The position numbers were made by a program, and so were the translations under genes. Positions 56,257-64,000 of a stretch of 64,000 nucleotides of DNA are shown here, piece after piece. The stretch is taken from NCBI GenBank assembly GCA_965198715.1, contig CBDAPV010000002.1, positions 930,001-994,000 on the forward strand, in the 5' to 3' direction. Under the pieces are notes generated by a model. It was given only the letters and a program-made list of their open reading frames with translations. It was not told the DNA's origin and made no database searches. This DNA comes from RH-AL1 sp965198715 (GTDB lineage: Bacteria; Pseudomonadota; Alphaproteobacteria; Rhizobiales; Beijerinckiaceae). Each line of letters starts with the position of its first letter. Position 1 is the stretch's first letter.

Positions 56257-58940
56257 GCGGCTTCTTTCATCAGGGAGGCGACGGCGTCGAGGGCCTTCTG
56301 CGAGGCGGCGCCGTCGGGGCCGCCGGCCTGGGCCATGTCGCGGCGGCCGCCGCCGCCCGAGCCGCCGAGCTCGGCCGCCGCGGCGCGAACCAGCGCCACC
56401 GCGTCGAAGCGCTCGGTGAGATCGGGCGTGACGCCGACCACTACGCCGGCCTTGCCGTCGCCGGCGACGCCGACGATGGCGACGATGCCGGAGCCGAGCG
56501 TTTGCCTGGCCTCCGTCGCCAGCGCCTTGAGGTCCTTCATCTCAACGCCGTTAACGGCGCGGCCGAGATATTTGACGCCGCCGATTTCCGAGACGGCCGG
56601 TACCCCGCCGGCGCCGTCACCGGCCATTGCGAGCTTCTTGCGGGCATCGGAGAGTTCGCGCTCCATCTTGCGGCGCTCGTCGATGAGCGCGCCGACGCGC
56701 TTGGGCGTCTCGAGCTCCGGCGTGCGCAGCAGGGCGGCGAGTTCGCCGAGGCTGGCCGCCTTGGCGTTGAGGTGGTGGCGTGCCGCCGCGCCGGTCTTGG
56801 CCTCGACCCGGCGCACGCCCGCCCCGACCGCACTTTCCGACACGATGGTCAGGAGGCCGATGTCGCCGGTACGCGCCACGTGCGTTCCGCCGCAGAGCTC
56901 GACGGAGAAGGCCGGCCCATGCGGGTCGGCCTCGCCGCCATCCTCGGGTTGGCGCAGGCCCATGGAGACGACTCGCACCTCGTCGCCGTACTTCTCGCCG
57001 AAGAGCGCGCGGGCGCCAGACTTCATCGCCTCGTCCGCCGCCATCAGCTGCGTCGTCACCGGCGCGTTGTCGAGGATCGCCTGGTTGGCGATGTCCTCGA
57101 TGCGCGCCAGCTCCTCCGGCGCGATCGGCTTCTGGTGGGCGAAGTCGAAGCGCAGCCGGTCGGGTGCCACCAGCGAGCCTTTCTGGGCGACGTGGTCGCC
57201 GAGCGTCAGGCGCAGCGCCTCGTGCAGCAGGTGCGTCGCGGAATGGTTGGCGCGGATCGCCGCGCGCCGCGAATGGTCGACGAGGCAGTCGACGACGTCG
57301 CCGACCGCAATTGCGCCGTCCTCCACCGTGCCGTCGTGAATGAAAAGGTCGCCTAGCTTCTTGCCGGTGGCGGCAACCGCGATCGTACCGATCCGGCCGC
57401 GCAGGGTGCCGGTGTCGCCGACCTGGCCGCCAGACTCAGCATAGAACGGCGTCTGGTTGAGGATCACGGCGACCTTGTCGCCCGCATCGGCGCGTGCCAC
57501 TTCGGCGCCGTCCTTCAGGATGGTCAGCACTTCGGCTTCGACCCGCTCGGTGGCGTAGCCGAGGAACTCGGTGGCGCCGACGCGCTCGCGCACACCGAAC
57601 CAGTGCGTCTCGGTCCCGGTCTCGCCCGAGCCCGACCAGGCGGCGCGCGCGTCACTCTTCTGCTTGGCCATGGCGACGTCGAAGCCGGGCAGGTCGACGC
57701 CGATCTTGCGCGCGCGCAACGCGTCCTGCGTGAGGTCGAGCGGAAAGCCGTAGGTGTCGTAGAGCTTGAAGGCGACCGGGCCGGGCAGGGTCCCGCCGGC
57801 ATCCATCTCGCGAGTCTCGTCCTCGAGGATGGCGAGACCGCGCGCCAGCGTGATCCGGAAGCGACCTTCTTCCAACCGCAGGGTCTCGGTGATCAGCGCC
57901 TCGGCGCGCAGCAGCTCGGGAAAGGCCTGGCCCATCTCGCGGGTGAGGGTCGGCACCAGCCGCCACATCAGCGGCTCGGCGGCGCCGAGGATCTGGGCAT
58001 GGCGCATGGCGCGGCGCATGATGCGGCGCAGCACGTAGCCGCGGCCCTCATTGCCCGGCAGCACGCCGTCGGCGACGAGGAAGGCGCAGGCGCGCAGGTG
58101 GTCGGCGATGACGCGGTGGCTCGCCGCCAGTGGGCCGAGCGGGTCGCTCGAGGTGAGGTCGGCGATGGCGCCGATGAGGATGCGAAAGAGGTCGATGTCG
58201 TAGTTCGAGGTGACGCCCTGGAGCAGGGCGGCGATGCGCTCGAGCCCCATGCCGGTGTCGATCGAGGGACGCGGCAGCGCGCGGCGTTCCTCTTTCGGCA
58301 CCTGCTCGTACTGCATGAAGACGAGGTTCCAGAACTCGAGGAAACGGTCGCCGTCCTCCTCCGGGCTGCCGGGCGGCCCTCCGGCGAGCGCCTCGCCCTG
58401 GTCGTAGAAGATCTCGGAGCAGGGTCCGCACGGGCCGGTCTCTCCCATCGACCAGAAATTGTCCGACGAGGCGATGCGGATGATCTTCGAATCGGAAAAG
58501 CCGGCGATCTTCTTCCAGAGGCCGTGGGCCTCGTCGTCGTCATGGTAGACGGTGACGAGCAGCTTGTCGGTCGGCAGCTGGAAGGTCTTGGTGATCAGCG
58601 TCCAGGCGAGCTCGATCGCCTCGGCCTTGAAGTAATCGCCGAAGGAGAAGTTGCCGAGCATCTCGAAGAAGGTGTGGTGGCGCGCGGTGTAGCCGACGTT
58701 GTCGAGGTCGTTGTGTTTGCCGCCGGCGCGCACGCATTTCTGCGAAGACGTGGCGCGCGAGTAGGCGCGCTTTTCCTGGCCGGTAAAGACGTTCTTGAAG
58801 GGCACCATGCCAGCGTTGGTGAACATCAGCGTCGGGTCGTTGCGCGGCACTAGCGGGGCCGAGGCGACAACCTCGTGGCCGTTGCGTCCGAAATAGTCGA
58901 GAAACGCCGCGCGGATCTCGTTGACGCCGTTGCCGTTCAT
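56253..58940 (-). CDS. alaS: Alanine--tRNA ligase
   Basis: An 895-residue class II AlaRS. The aminoacylation domain has FLDYFGRNGHEVVASAPLVP, TFFEMLGNFSFGDYFKAEAI and SSDNFWSMGETGPCGPCSEI. Next are a recognition domain and the editing domain with the HxxxH site RANHSATHLLHEALRLTLGD and the CGGTH site FSVELCGGTHVARTGDIGLL. The C-Ala domain closes the protein. Editing removes mischarged Ser and Gly. ATG 58940 gives the usual MNxVNEIRxxFLDYF start. imuB lies upstream on the same strand, 122 bases away, and the exported peroxiredoxin gene follows with overlap. Confidence 0.97.
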   Translation of the reverse strand: MNGNGVNEIRAAFLDYFGRNGHEVVASAPLVPRNDPTLMFTNAGMVPFKNVFTGQEKRAYSRATSSQKCVRAGGKHNDLDNVGYTARHHTFFEMLGNFSFGDYFKAEAIELAWTLITKTFQLPTDKLLVTVYHDDDEAHGLWKKIAGFSDSKIIRIASSDNFWSMGETGPCGPCSEIFYDQGEALAGGPPGSPEEDGDRFLEFWNLVFMQYEQVPKEERRALPRPSIDTGMGLERIAALLQGVTSNYDIDLFRILIGAIADLTSSDPLGPLAASHRVIADHLRACAFLVADGVLPGNEGRGYVLRRIMRRAMRHAQILGAAEPLMWRLVPTLTREMGQAFPELLRAEALITETLRLEEGRFRITLARGLAILEDETREMDAGGTLPGPVAFKLYDTYGFPLDLTQDALRARKIGVDLPGFDVAMAKQKSDARAAWSGSGETGTETHWFGVRERVGATEFLGYATERVEAEVLTILKDGAEVARADAGDKVAVILNQTPFYAESGGQVGDTGTLRGRIGTIAVAATGKKLGDLFIHDGTVEDGAIAVGDVVDCLVDHSRRAAIRANHSATHLLHEALRLTLGDHVAQKGSLVAPDRLRFDFAHQKPIAPEELARIEDIANQAILDNAPVTTQLMAADEAMKSGARALFGEKYGDEVRVVSMGLRQPEDGGEADPHGPAFSVELCGGTHVARTGDIGLLTIVSESAVGAGVRRVEAKTGAAARHHLNAKAASLGELAALLRTPELETPKRVGALIDERRKMERELSDARKKLAMAGDGAGGVPAVSEIGGVKYLGRAVNGVEMKDLKALATEARQTLGSGIVAIVGVAGDGKAGVVVGVTPDLTERFDAVALVRAAAAELGGSGGGGRRDMAQAGGPDGAASQKALDAVASLMKEAA

Positions 58941-59062
58941 GGGTCTCGTGAAGCCTGTGCGGGGCGGAGGTTCGCCGAGGCCCGTCGTCGCGGGCCGGTG
59001 TCGTCGATCTTTAGCCGTGCTCCTCGCGGCTGTCGAGAAATCCGCTCCTTGCCGAGAGGTCC

Positions 59063-60682
59063 TCACGCGAAAATCCCGTGGAGGTACCAGCGCGGGGTGG
59101 CGGCGTCGCGGTAGAGACCCTCGCGGTAGAGCCAGAAGCGCTGGCCGCCGGCGTCCTCGGCGCGGAAATAGTCGCGGGTGGCGCCGCTGCCCTCCTTCCA
59201 CCATTCCGGGCCGATGCGCTCGGGCCCCTCAATGGCGGCGACCTGGTGCAGCATGCGGCGCCAGCGGAAGCGCAGCGGCGGCCCGTCGGGCACCTCGGCC
59301 ATCGTCTCGATGGGCTCGGGATGGTCGAAGAGGCGGATCGGCCGCTCCGGTAGTGTGGCGAACGGCTCCGGATCCGCCGAGGCGACGGCGGCGGTCGCGG
59401 CACCGCCGTGCGTACGCGGCCTGGCTACCGGCTTGGCCGCCGAGACGGCCATCGCCGCGTGCTCGGGCTGGTGCGAATCGGCAAGGCGCAGCCGGGTCAC
59501 CCGCTCCAGGCCGAAGCGGGCGCCGAGCCGGTCCACCAGGTCGGCGATGTCGGCGTCGTCGGCGCCGGCACCGTCCCAGCCGGGCTGGTGCTCGTCGAGG
59601 CGCTCGGCCGCGGTGGCGGCGAGGCGCACCATCTCGAATCCGTAGCCGGTGTCGAGCCCCTCCTCGCCCGCCGCCTCGATGCGCTCGCGGAAGAGCCGCG
59701 CCATCGCGAGCGGGTCGCGCAGCGGTCGCGAGGTGCCGGCCTCGAGGTGGCGCACCACGCCGTCGACCCGGTAGAGCGCGACATCGAGCCGGCGGGCGCC
59801 CTCGCCGTGGCGGGCGAGCAGGCCGCAGAGGTCGTAGGCGAGCGCCAGGATGGTGCCCTCGACGTCCTCGCGCCGGGCGATGCCCTCGGCGAAGCGGCGT
59901 TCGGCGACGAAGGCCGGCGCCTCGAAGCGTGGCGAGATCGGCTCTGCGGCAAGCCCGAGCAGCGCGTCGAGCCGGCGGTGGATGTCGCGGCCGAACCGCG
60001 CCGCGACCGGCGCGCGCGGACGCAGCAGCAGGTCGCCGACGCGGCGCAGCCCCGCCTGGCCGAGCCGTGCCACTGCCGCCTCGTCGAGACGCAGCGCGGC
60101 GAGCGGCATCGACGCGAAGATCTTCTGGGTGGCGGCGAGGTCGAGATCGTCGGGCAGGCGCCGGCGGGCGCCGCCGCTCCCGTGGCGGGCCAGCGCCCAG
60201 GCCGCGCCGGGCGAGGCGGCGATGGCGGCGGCGGCGGCGAAGCCCTGGTCGGCGAGGCGGTGCACCATCGTGGCCATCAGCGCCATCTCGCCGCCGTGGA
60301 GATGGGCGGCGCCGGTCACGTCGAGCACGATGCCATCGTCGCCGTCGGGGGCGGCGAGCGGCGTGAACAGCCGGCACCAGTCGACGAGCGCGTCGCGGCA
60401 GGCGAGGTCGCCCTCGGGGTCGGCGTCGTGCACGTCGAGGCGGGAATGCATGGCGCGGGCGTCGGCCAGCGCGATCATCGGCTTCAATCCCAGCGCGCGG
60501 GCGCCGGCGTCGAGAGAGATCAGGCGGAAGGCGTTCTTGACCTTGGCCGCGGTCGCCAGCGCCGGAGTGGCGAGCGGCGCGGCCGGATCAGACAGCGTGC
60601 TCCCGGTCGGACCACCGGCCGCGATCCGCCGCTTGATGCGGTCGGTCGCGAGGGTAGGCAAATGGAGGGATAGGTAACGCAT
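59063..60682 (-). CDS. imuB: Catalytically inactive Y-family polymerase homologue ImuB
   Basis: A 539-residue ImuB, the hub protein that links ImuA and DnaE2 to the sliding clamp in error-prone damage tolerance. The conserved start is MRYLSLHLPTLATDRIKRR. The palm-like core has DGDDGIVLDVTGAAHLHGGE and the fingers/thumb region AAAAIAASPGAAWALARHGS. A little-finger part and a C-terminal domain follow, ending ATRDYFRAEDAGGQRFWLYR and YLHGIFA. The catalytic carboxylates of active Y-family enzymes are not in the normal places. The start lies 95 bases inside the imuA gene. dnaE2, usually the third gene, is absent; alaS follows instead. Confidence 0.9.
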   Translation of the reverse strand: MRYLSLHLPTLATDRIKRRIAAGGPTGSTLSDPAAPLATPALATAAKVKNAFRLISLDAGARALGLKPMIALADARAMHSRLDVHDADPEGDLACRDALVDWCRLFTPLAAPDGDDGIVLDVTGAAHLHGGEMALMATMVHRLADQGFAAAAAIAASPGAAWALARHGSGGARRRLPDDLDLAATQKIFASMPLAALRLDEAAVARLGQAGLRRVGDLLLRPRAPVAARFGRDIHRRLDALLGLAAEPISPRFEAPAFVAERRFAEGIARREDVEGTILALAYDLCGLLARHGEGARRLDVALYRVDGVVRHLEAGTSRPLRDPLAMARLFRERIEAAGEEGLDTGYGFEMVRLAATAAERLDEHQPGWDGAGADDADIADLVDRLGARFGLERVTRLRLADSHQPEHAAMAVSAAKPVARPRTHGGAATAAVASADPEPFATLPERPIRLFDHPEPIETMAEVPDGPPLRFRWRRMLHQVAAIEGPERIGPEWWKEGSGATRDYFRAEDAGGQRFWLYREGLYRDAATPRWYLHGIFA

Positions 60683-61478
60683 CACACAACCGTGCCTCTT
60701 GGTGGCTCCAGACGAGCGGCCAGACCTTGTCGCAGTCGAAGCCGGCGGCGGCACCGGCGGGACCGGCGCGGATGCGAGCGAGGCGCACCGCCCAGGCGGC
60801 GCGGCCGGGGACCGGGCGTGCACCCCGGGAGACGGGGACGTGCGGCCCCGGCGCAGCGGCGACGCTGAAGCGGGCCTGCGCGGACGAGGAGAGCGCGGCG
60901 CCCGGCGCGCCGGCCGGCACCAGGATCGCCGGCGTGCCGCCCGCTGCCGCGGCGAGTAGCAGGCGGCGCGAGGCGACAAGGTCGTAGGTCTTGGTGCGCC
61001 ACAGGTCGACCACCACGGCTGCCACCGTGCGGCACTTCAGCGCCTCCTCGGCGGCCCACAGCGCGTCGACCCCCCCTTTGGCCCGCACCACGAGGAGGCG
61101 CGCCGGGTCGAGTCCGTGGGCGGCGAGCCCCGGCGCGTAGGGCGCTCCGCCCTCTGCGCGCGCCGCGTCCTCCATCACCCACACCACGGGAGCGGCGGCT
61201 TCGGCCTCGGCGGCGAAACGGGTGGCGAGCGCCAGGGCGAAGCCGCAGGCGGCCCCGGCATCGCCGGCGCAGGTCGCCACCACTTCGTTCAGCGTGCCCC
61301 TGAGAAGGCCCCCGCGCAGCAGCCGGTCGAGCGCCAGGGCACCTCCGGCGCGTCCGAGCGAGACCTTGCGCGGCACGTCCGGGCGCGCGAACGCCGGCAC
61401 ACAGGCGCCTTCGCCCTCGATGCGGGCGATGACGTCGCGCAAAACATCCACCTGTTCCGACCTGCCGCCCGGCGACAT
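60588..61478 (-). CDS. imuA: Damage-inducible mutagenesis protein ImuA
   Basis: A 296-residue RecA-like ImuA. Typical parts are DVLRDVIARIEGEGACVPAF near the start, LALDRLLRGGLLRGTLNEVV, the helix AGAACGFALALATRFAAEAE, and the later strands LLVVRAKGGVDALWAAEEAL and CRTVAAVVVDLWRTKTYDLV. A Walker A motif is degenerate, as in the family. The start MSPGGRSEQVDV lies 11 bases after a perfect LexA box, so the gene is directly SOS-controlled. The last 30 codons overlap imuB in another frame and are not obviously conserved, so the stop may be shifted relative to relatives. Confidence 0.88.
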   Translation of the reverse strand: MSPGGRSEQVDVLRDVIARIEGEGACVPAFARPDVPRKVSLGRAGGALALDRLLRGGLLRGTLNEVVATCAGDAGAACGFALALATRFAAEAEAAAPVVWVMEDAARAEGGAPYAPGLAAHGLDPARLLVVRAKGGVDALWAAEEALKCRTVAAVVVDLWRTKTYDLVASRRLLLAAAAGGTPAILVPAGAPGAALSSSAQARFSVAAAPGPHVPVSRGARPVPGRAAWAVRLARIRAGPAGAAAGFDCDKVWPLVWSHQEARLCDALPIPPFAYPRDRPHQAADRGRWSDREHAV

Positions 61479-61488
61479 CGGCCACTCC

Positions 61489-61503
61489 GTTCCTAATTTG
61501 TTC
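61489..61503 (-). promoter_or_regulatory. LexA (SOS) box upstream of imuA
   Basis: GTTCCTAATTTGTTC fits GTTC-N7-GTTC exactly (read here on the plus strand). It ends 11 bases before the imuA ATG, where bound LexA would block transcription or the first ribosome site. It is the second such box in the window after the lexA-yjbQ one. Confidence 0.85.
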
Positions 61504-61593
61504 TCATAGATTCCCGTACTCCGCCCCCGAGTCAAGCTGTCGCGGGCAGGGGTAGTGTCTCAGCCGAGTTTCGAGGCGAGAGCGCGAGCGACG

Positions 61594-61857
61594 TCAGCCG
61601 CGGCGCTGCTTCAGGACCGCCGGCATCGAGGGTGCATCGATGGCCGATATCATGATCATGGTCACGATCGCGCCCTTCGCGTCGGTGACTTCTATGATCG
61701 TGTCGCTGCCACCCAAGAGCTGCTCCGGGTGGTCCTTCATGAAGCCCGCCGCGTAGAGGATGGCCTCCCGTCGCGCCGCATGCAGGTCGGCGCAATGCGT
61801 GCCTTCGATATCGGGATCGAGATCGTCGTCGAAACGGTGAAAGAAGTAGCTGGGCAT
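61594..61857 (-). CDS. DUF6894 family small protein
   Basis: An 87-residue protein of the DUF6894 type common in Hyphomicrobiales. The start MPSYFFHRFDDDLDPDIEGT and the body ADLHAARREAILYAAGFMKD, LGGSDTIIEVTDAKGAIVTM define the family (P-x-YFFHx-x-D...D-x-EG...). It is cytosolic, probably a small alpha/beta domain; no function is known. An in-frame ATG six codons upstream exists, but the conserved start is here. It is transcribed toward imuA on the same strand. Confidence 0.85.
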   Translation of the reverse strand: MPSYFFHRFDDDLDPDIEGTHCADLHAARREAILYAAGFMKDHPEQLLGGSDTIIEVTDAKGAIVTMIMISAIDAPSMPAVLKQRRG

Positions 61858-62015
61858 CGTGCTCTTATGCCGCAATCGACAAATGCGCGCCTCAACCTTT
61901 GAGCATTCGTACTAAGCAAATCTTCGATGTTCGGTCTAAACCGACGCGGATCGCACAGCTCGCCCCATTTCGCTTTCGCCCTGTAGCCCCACCATCAAAG
62001 CTGCTACCCAGCCTC

Positions 62016-62268
62016 ATGTCGTTCGAGCCGGATCATCTCGTCACCGTATTCTACCTCGCCATGGAGCCGTTCCGTGGCGGTTTCCGCTGGCTGGTACGGC
62101 AATACGGCGTCGCCCCACGCGGTCGAGACCGGCAACGAGGCCTTCGCGTCGGAGGCGGACGCGCGCAAGAGCGGGCGCCGCGCGCTGATCCGCGCCAGCG
62201 CGTGCGTGCCCGTCGGCCGCCGCCGCGCCGTCACGAACGCCGCAATCGATGGGACGCCGGTCGGCTGA
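62016..62268 (+). pseudogene. Possible small gene broken by a frameshift
   Basis: Frame A from ATG 62016 reads MSFEPDHLVTVFYLAMEPFR and then GGFRWLVRQYG, a sensible start. Frame B picks up with AVETGNEAFASEADARKSGR and RALIRASACVPVG, ending at 62268. Neither frame alone makes sense past the join near 62105-62120. Together they resemble short rhizobial proteins with a WxV core followed by an 'eaFaSEaDAr' helix. The assignment is weak. It converges with the Sua5 gene, two bases apart. Confidence 0.35.
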
Positions 62269-62270
62269 CC

Positions 62271-63206
62271 TTACGGGCGCGGCGCGGCGGCGCGGCGCAG
62301 GCGATCATTGATGGCGGCGCCGAGGCCACGTTCCGGCACGGGTGCCACCGCGATGCGGGATGGCGCGGTGGCATCGAGGCGGCGCAGGTGGCGGTAGAGG
62401 TTGGCCGCCGCCTCGGCGAGATCGCCGGCAGACGACAGGTCGAGCGCGCCGCACCCGAGCCGGCCGGCGAAGTCGAGCCCCGCCTCGCCCGTCTCCAAGG
62501 CGTCGGCTTGGAGCCTCAGCGACGCCGCGGGCGCGTAGTGCGAGGCGAGCATTCCCGGCGCGACGACCGCACAGCCGGCGGCGCCCAACGGCCGCCCCAG
62601 CACGCGCTCCAGCGCCTCACGCGCCAGGCCGCCCTCCCGCAGCAGCACCGGCACCGCCTCGCCGAGGCAGGCGACGATGGTGGATTCGACGCCGACCGGG
62701 CAGTCGCCGCCATCGAGGATCGCGTCGCGCCCGGGATCGAGCTCCGCGCCGAGGTCGGCGGCGACGTCGGCGGCACATGTCGGGCTGAGGCGGCCCGAGC
62801 GGTTGGCCGAGGGCGCTGCCACCGGGCGCCCAACGGCGCGCAGCAGGGCGGCGGCGAGCGGGTGGGCCGGCACGCGCAGACCCAGCGTGGCCAGGCCGGC
62901 GCAGGCGAGATCGCAGACCGTGCCGGTCGGCGCGCGCGGCAGCACCAGGGTGAGCGGACCCGGCCAGAAGGCAGCGGCGAGGCGCTGCGCGTCGGCATCG
63001 AAGCGGCCCTGGGCCAGGGCCGCTTCGAGATCGGCGACGTGGGCGATGAGCGGGTTGAAGCGGGGACGGCCTTTGGCGGCGAAGATGCGCGCCACGGCGT
63101 CGGGCGCGGTGGCGTCGGCGCCGAGCCCGTAGACCGTCTCGGTGGGAAATGCGACAAGGCCGCCAGCGTGAAGTCGGGTGGCCGCCTCTTCGAGAGATGT
63201 CGTCAT
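62271..63206 (-). CDS. Threonylcarbamoyl-AMP synthase (Sua5 type)
   Basis: A 311-residue Sua5/YrdC-family enzyme making L-threonylcarbamoyl-AMP for the t6A37 base of ANN-decoding tRNAs. The YrdC domain (residues 1-200) has LVAFPTETVYGLGADATAPD, the Lys in KGRPRFNPLIAHVADLEAAL, ALRRAVGRPVAAPSANRSG-like SPSANRSG chemistry, and VGVESTIVACLGEAVPVLLR. A C-terminal Sua5 domain (from about 225) with ASHYAPAA is present, so it is the long Sua5 form rather than short TsaC. It is followed by nothing on its strand until DUF6894 and preceded by the 180-residue hypothetical gene. Confidence 0.93.
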   Translation of the reverse strand: MTTSLEEAATRLHAGGLVAFPTETVYGLGADATAPDAVARIFAAKGRPRFNPLIAHVADLEAALAQGRFDADAQRLAAAFWPGPLTLVLPRAPTGTVCDLACAGLATLGLRVPAHPLAAALLRAVGRPVAAPSANRSGRLSPTCAADVAADLGAELDPGRDAILDGGDCPVGVESTIVACLGEAVPVLLREGGLAREALERVLGRPLGAAGCAVVAPGMLASHYAPAASLRLQADALETGEAGLDFAGRLGCGALDLSSAGDLAEAAANLYRHLRRLDATAPSRIAVAPVPERGLGAAINDRLRRAAAPRP

Positions 63207-63237
63207 CGCGCCTGCGTGCCCGGCGCGGGTGCGGGGA

Positions 63238-63780
63238 TCAAGGGGCAGCGAGCTTTGCGAAGAGCTCGTCGGTGCGACGCTGCACCAGATCGCCGGAGAC
63301 GAGGCCGCCGTGGTTCACCAGCATGGTCGTCCTGTCGAGCACCTCGCGGATCGTGATCCCTGCCTTCAGGCAGATCGGAGCGAGCGCTTCATCGGCTTCG
63401 CCGCCGGCCTTGAACTGCCGGCGCACGGCGGCCACCGCTCCGGTGGAGCGGCGATCGAGCTCTTCCACCAGGGTCTCGAACTCGCGGCGGAAGCGCGGCT
63501 CCAGCCTGTCGTAAGCCTCGATCGCGCTGAGGCTGCCCGGCAGGATCGAGCGGTCGAAATATTCGCGGTAGGAGATCGGACGCCAGCGCTGGATATCGTC
63601 GAAAAGCTCTGGCATCGTCGGCAGCTGCTCGACGAGCATGACAATCTCGTTGAACAAGTTCAGGTAGTCGTTGGCCAGGCCCGATGCCGGATTGACCAGC
63701 GCCTCGGCGCGCCGTGTCCGGCTGCGGGCCTGCGGCAAGGCCTGCAGGGCATTGCGCTCCTCGTCGGACAGGATGCTCAT
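63238..63780 (-). CDS. Conserved hypothetical protein, 180 residues
   Basis: A soluble helical protein starting MSILSDEERNALQALPQARS. Notable segments are LVNPASGLANDYLNLFNEIV, IQRWRPISYREYFDRSILPG and LTIREVLDRTTMLVNHG-like KAGITIREVLDRTTMLVNHG. No cysteine-rich or nucleotide-binding motif is visible. The WRPxSYREYF region is shared by hypothetical rhizobial proteins. It sits 31 bases upstream of the Sua5 gene on the same strand, so an operon is likely, and it is divergent from the SRAP gene. Confidence 0.7.
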   Translation of the reverse strand: MSILSDEERNALQALPQARSRTRRAEALVNPASGLANDYLNLFNEIVMLVEQLPTMPELFDDIQRWRPISYREYFDRSILPGSLSAIEAYDRLEPRFRREFETLVEELDRRSTGAVAAVRRQFKAGGEADEALAPICLKAGITIREVLDRTTMLVNHGGLVSGDLVQRRTDELFAKLAAP

Positions 63781-63911
63781 CACGGGAAAAGCTCGGCGCG
63801 AATCTCAGTGTCTTTGTACCGCTGGAGCCGTGAACAAAACGTTGGGGACTAGGCAAGAAACACGGATTGCGCGAGAGCTTCGCGCAGCCTACCTCGCCCA
63901 GGGAGAGCGAC

Positions 63912-64000
63912 ATGTGCGGACGCTTTGCCATCACCCTGCCGCCGCAGGCCATGCGTGCGCTGTTGGGCTACGTCGAACAGCCGAACTTCCCCGCTCAGTA
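63912..64000 (+). CDS. SRAP/YedK (HMCES-like) DNA-protein crosslink peptidase, partial
   Basis: The first 29 codons of a gene cut by the window edge. MCGRFAITLPPQAMRALLGY is the SRAP domain start: after Met removal Cys2 becomes the nucleophile that crosslinks to abasic sites in single-stranded DNA. The ATG has GGGAGAGCG six bases upstream. Family members are often near SOS genes; lexA and imuAB occur in this window. No LexA box was found in the 130 bases before it, but a GCGCGA/TCGCGC hairpin (63869-63885) stands in its leader. Confidence 0.88.
   Translation, partial: MCGRFAITLPPQAMRALLGYVEQPNFPAQ

Noticed and set aside
58921..60673. Long plus-strand frames across imuB
   Set aside because: They are antisense to a clearly recognised ImuB and have Arg/Ala/Gly-dominated composition.

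Overview
The window is chromosomal DNA of a high-GC alphaproteobacterium, most likely of the order Hyphomicrobiales (Rhizobiales). The evidence is the Omp25/31-type beta-barrel with an LPSRRAPP start, the NDUFS4-like complex I subunit, a GTTC-N7-GTTC LexA box, imuA-imuB, a Zur-type Fur protein, DUF6894 and YidD proteins, and GatB beside AspRS. The genus cannot be fixed from these genes; a Beijerinckiaceae/Methylobacteriaceae/Bradyrhizobiaceae-like organism is an inference. Almost everything is core metabolism and information processing, packed in short operons with many 1-14 nt overlaps.

1-12 kb: a truncated nitroreductase, a basic exported protein, yidD, an Omp25/31-like outer membrane protein with terminator, an IscU/NifU-like protein, the overlapping folE-hisI-patatin unit, a CBS-domain protein, the ppk-ppx polyphosphate pair, two exported or hypothetical proteins and rnd. 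12-24.7 kb: a small Cys/His protein, a probable 6S RNA, oligopeptidase B, tRNA-Leu, aspS, a decayed MntA/HepT toxin-antitoxin pair fused by overlap to gatB, a histone-H1-like Lys/Ala protein, two exported proteins, tRNA-Ser, gltA and gltX.

24.8-33 kb: comEC converges on lexA. A LexA box lies between lexA and yjbQ. A second copy of the Cys/His small protein follows, then zur, a Zur-like palindrome, a TonB-dependent receptor and tonB, with a decayed tonB C-terminal domain behind it. This looks like a compact zinc-responsive outer-membrane uptake unit. 33-41 kb: ccmI-ccmE-(112-bp palindromic repeat)-ccmF-ccmH for cytochrome c maturation, then infA-maf-yacG-ydcF on the other strand, and cobS.

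41-48 kb: a HxlR regulator with an EmrA/EmrB drug-efflux pair in one overlapping operon; a gene-poor stretch with a tyrosine-recombinase remnant beside tRNA-Pro; the NDUFS4-like gene; tRNA-Arg; a Gly/Tyr-rich exported protein; a haloacid dehalogenase; and bcp. 48-64 kb: a large AsmA-like protein, lipB with a GNAT gene, a TAXI-type binding protein, coaD, an FtsB-like protein, a periplasmic peroxiredoxin coupled to alaS, imuA-imuB behind a second LexA box, a DUF6894 protein, the Sua5/YrdC enzyme, a conserved hypothetical and the start of an SRAP (YedK/HMCES) gene. lexA, imuAB and the SRAP gene give the window a DNA-damage theme, although dnaE2 is not present.

No CRISPR array, intact insertion sequence, prophage or secondary-metabolite cluster was seen. 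The least ordinary items are the doubly inactivated MntA/HepT pair, the Zur-TonB unit with its tonB relic, the paralogous small Cys/His proteins, the candidate 6S RNA, the palindrome inside the ccm operon, and the integrase scar at tRNA-Pro.
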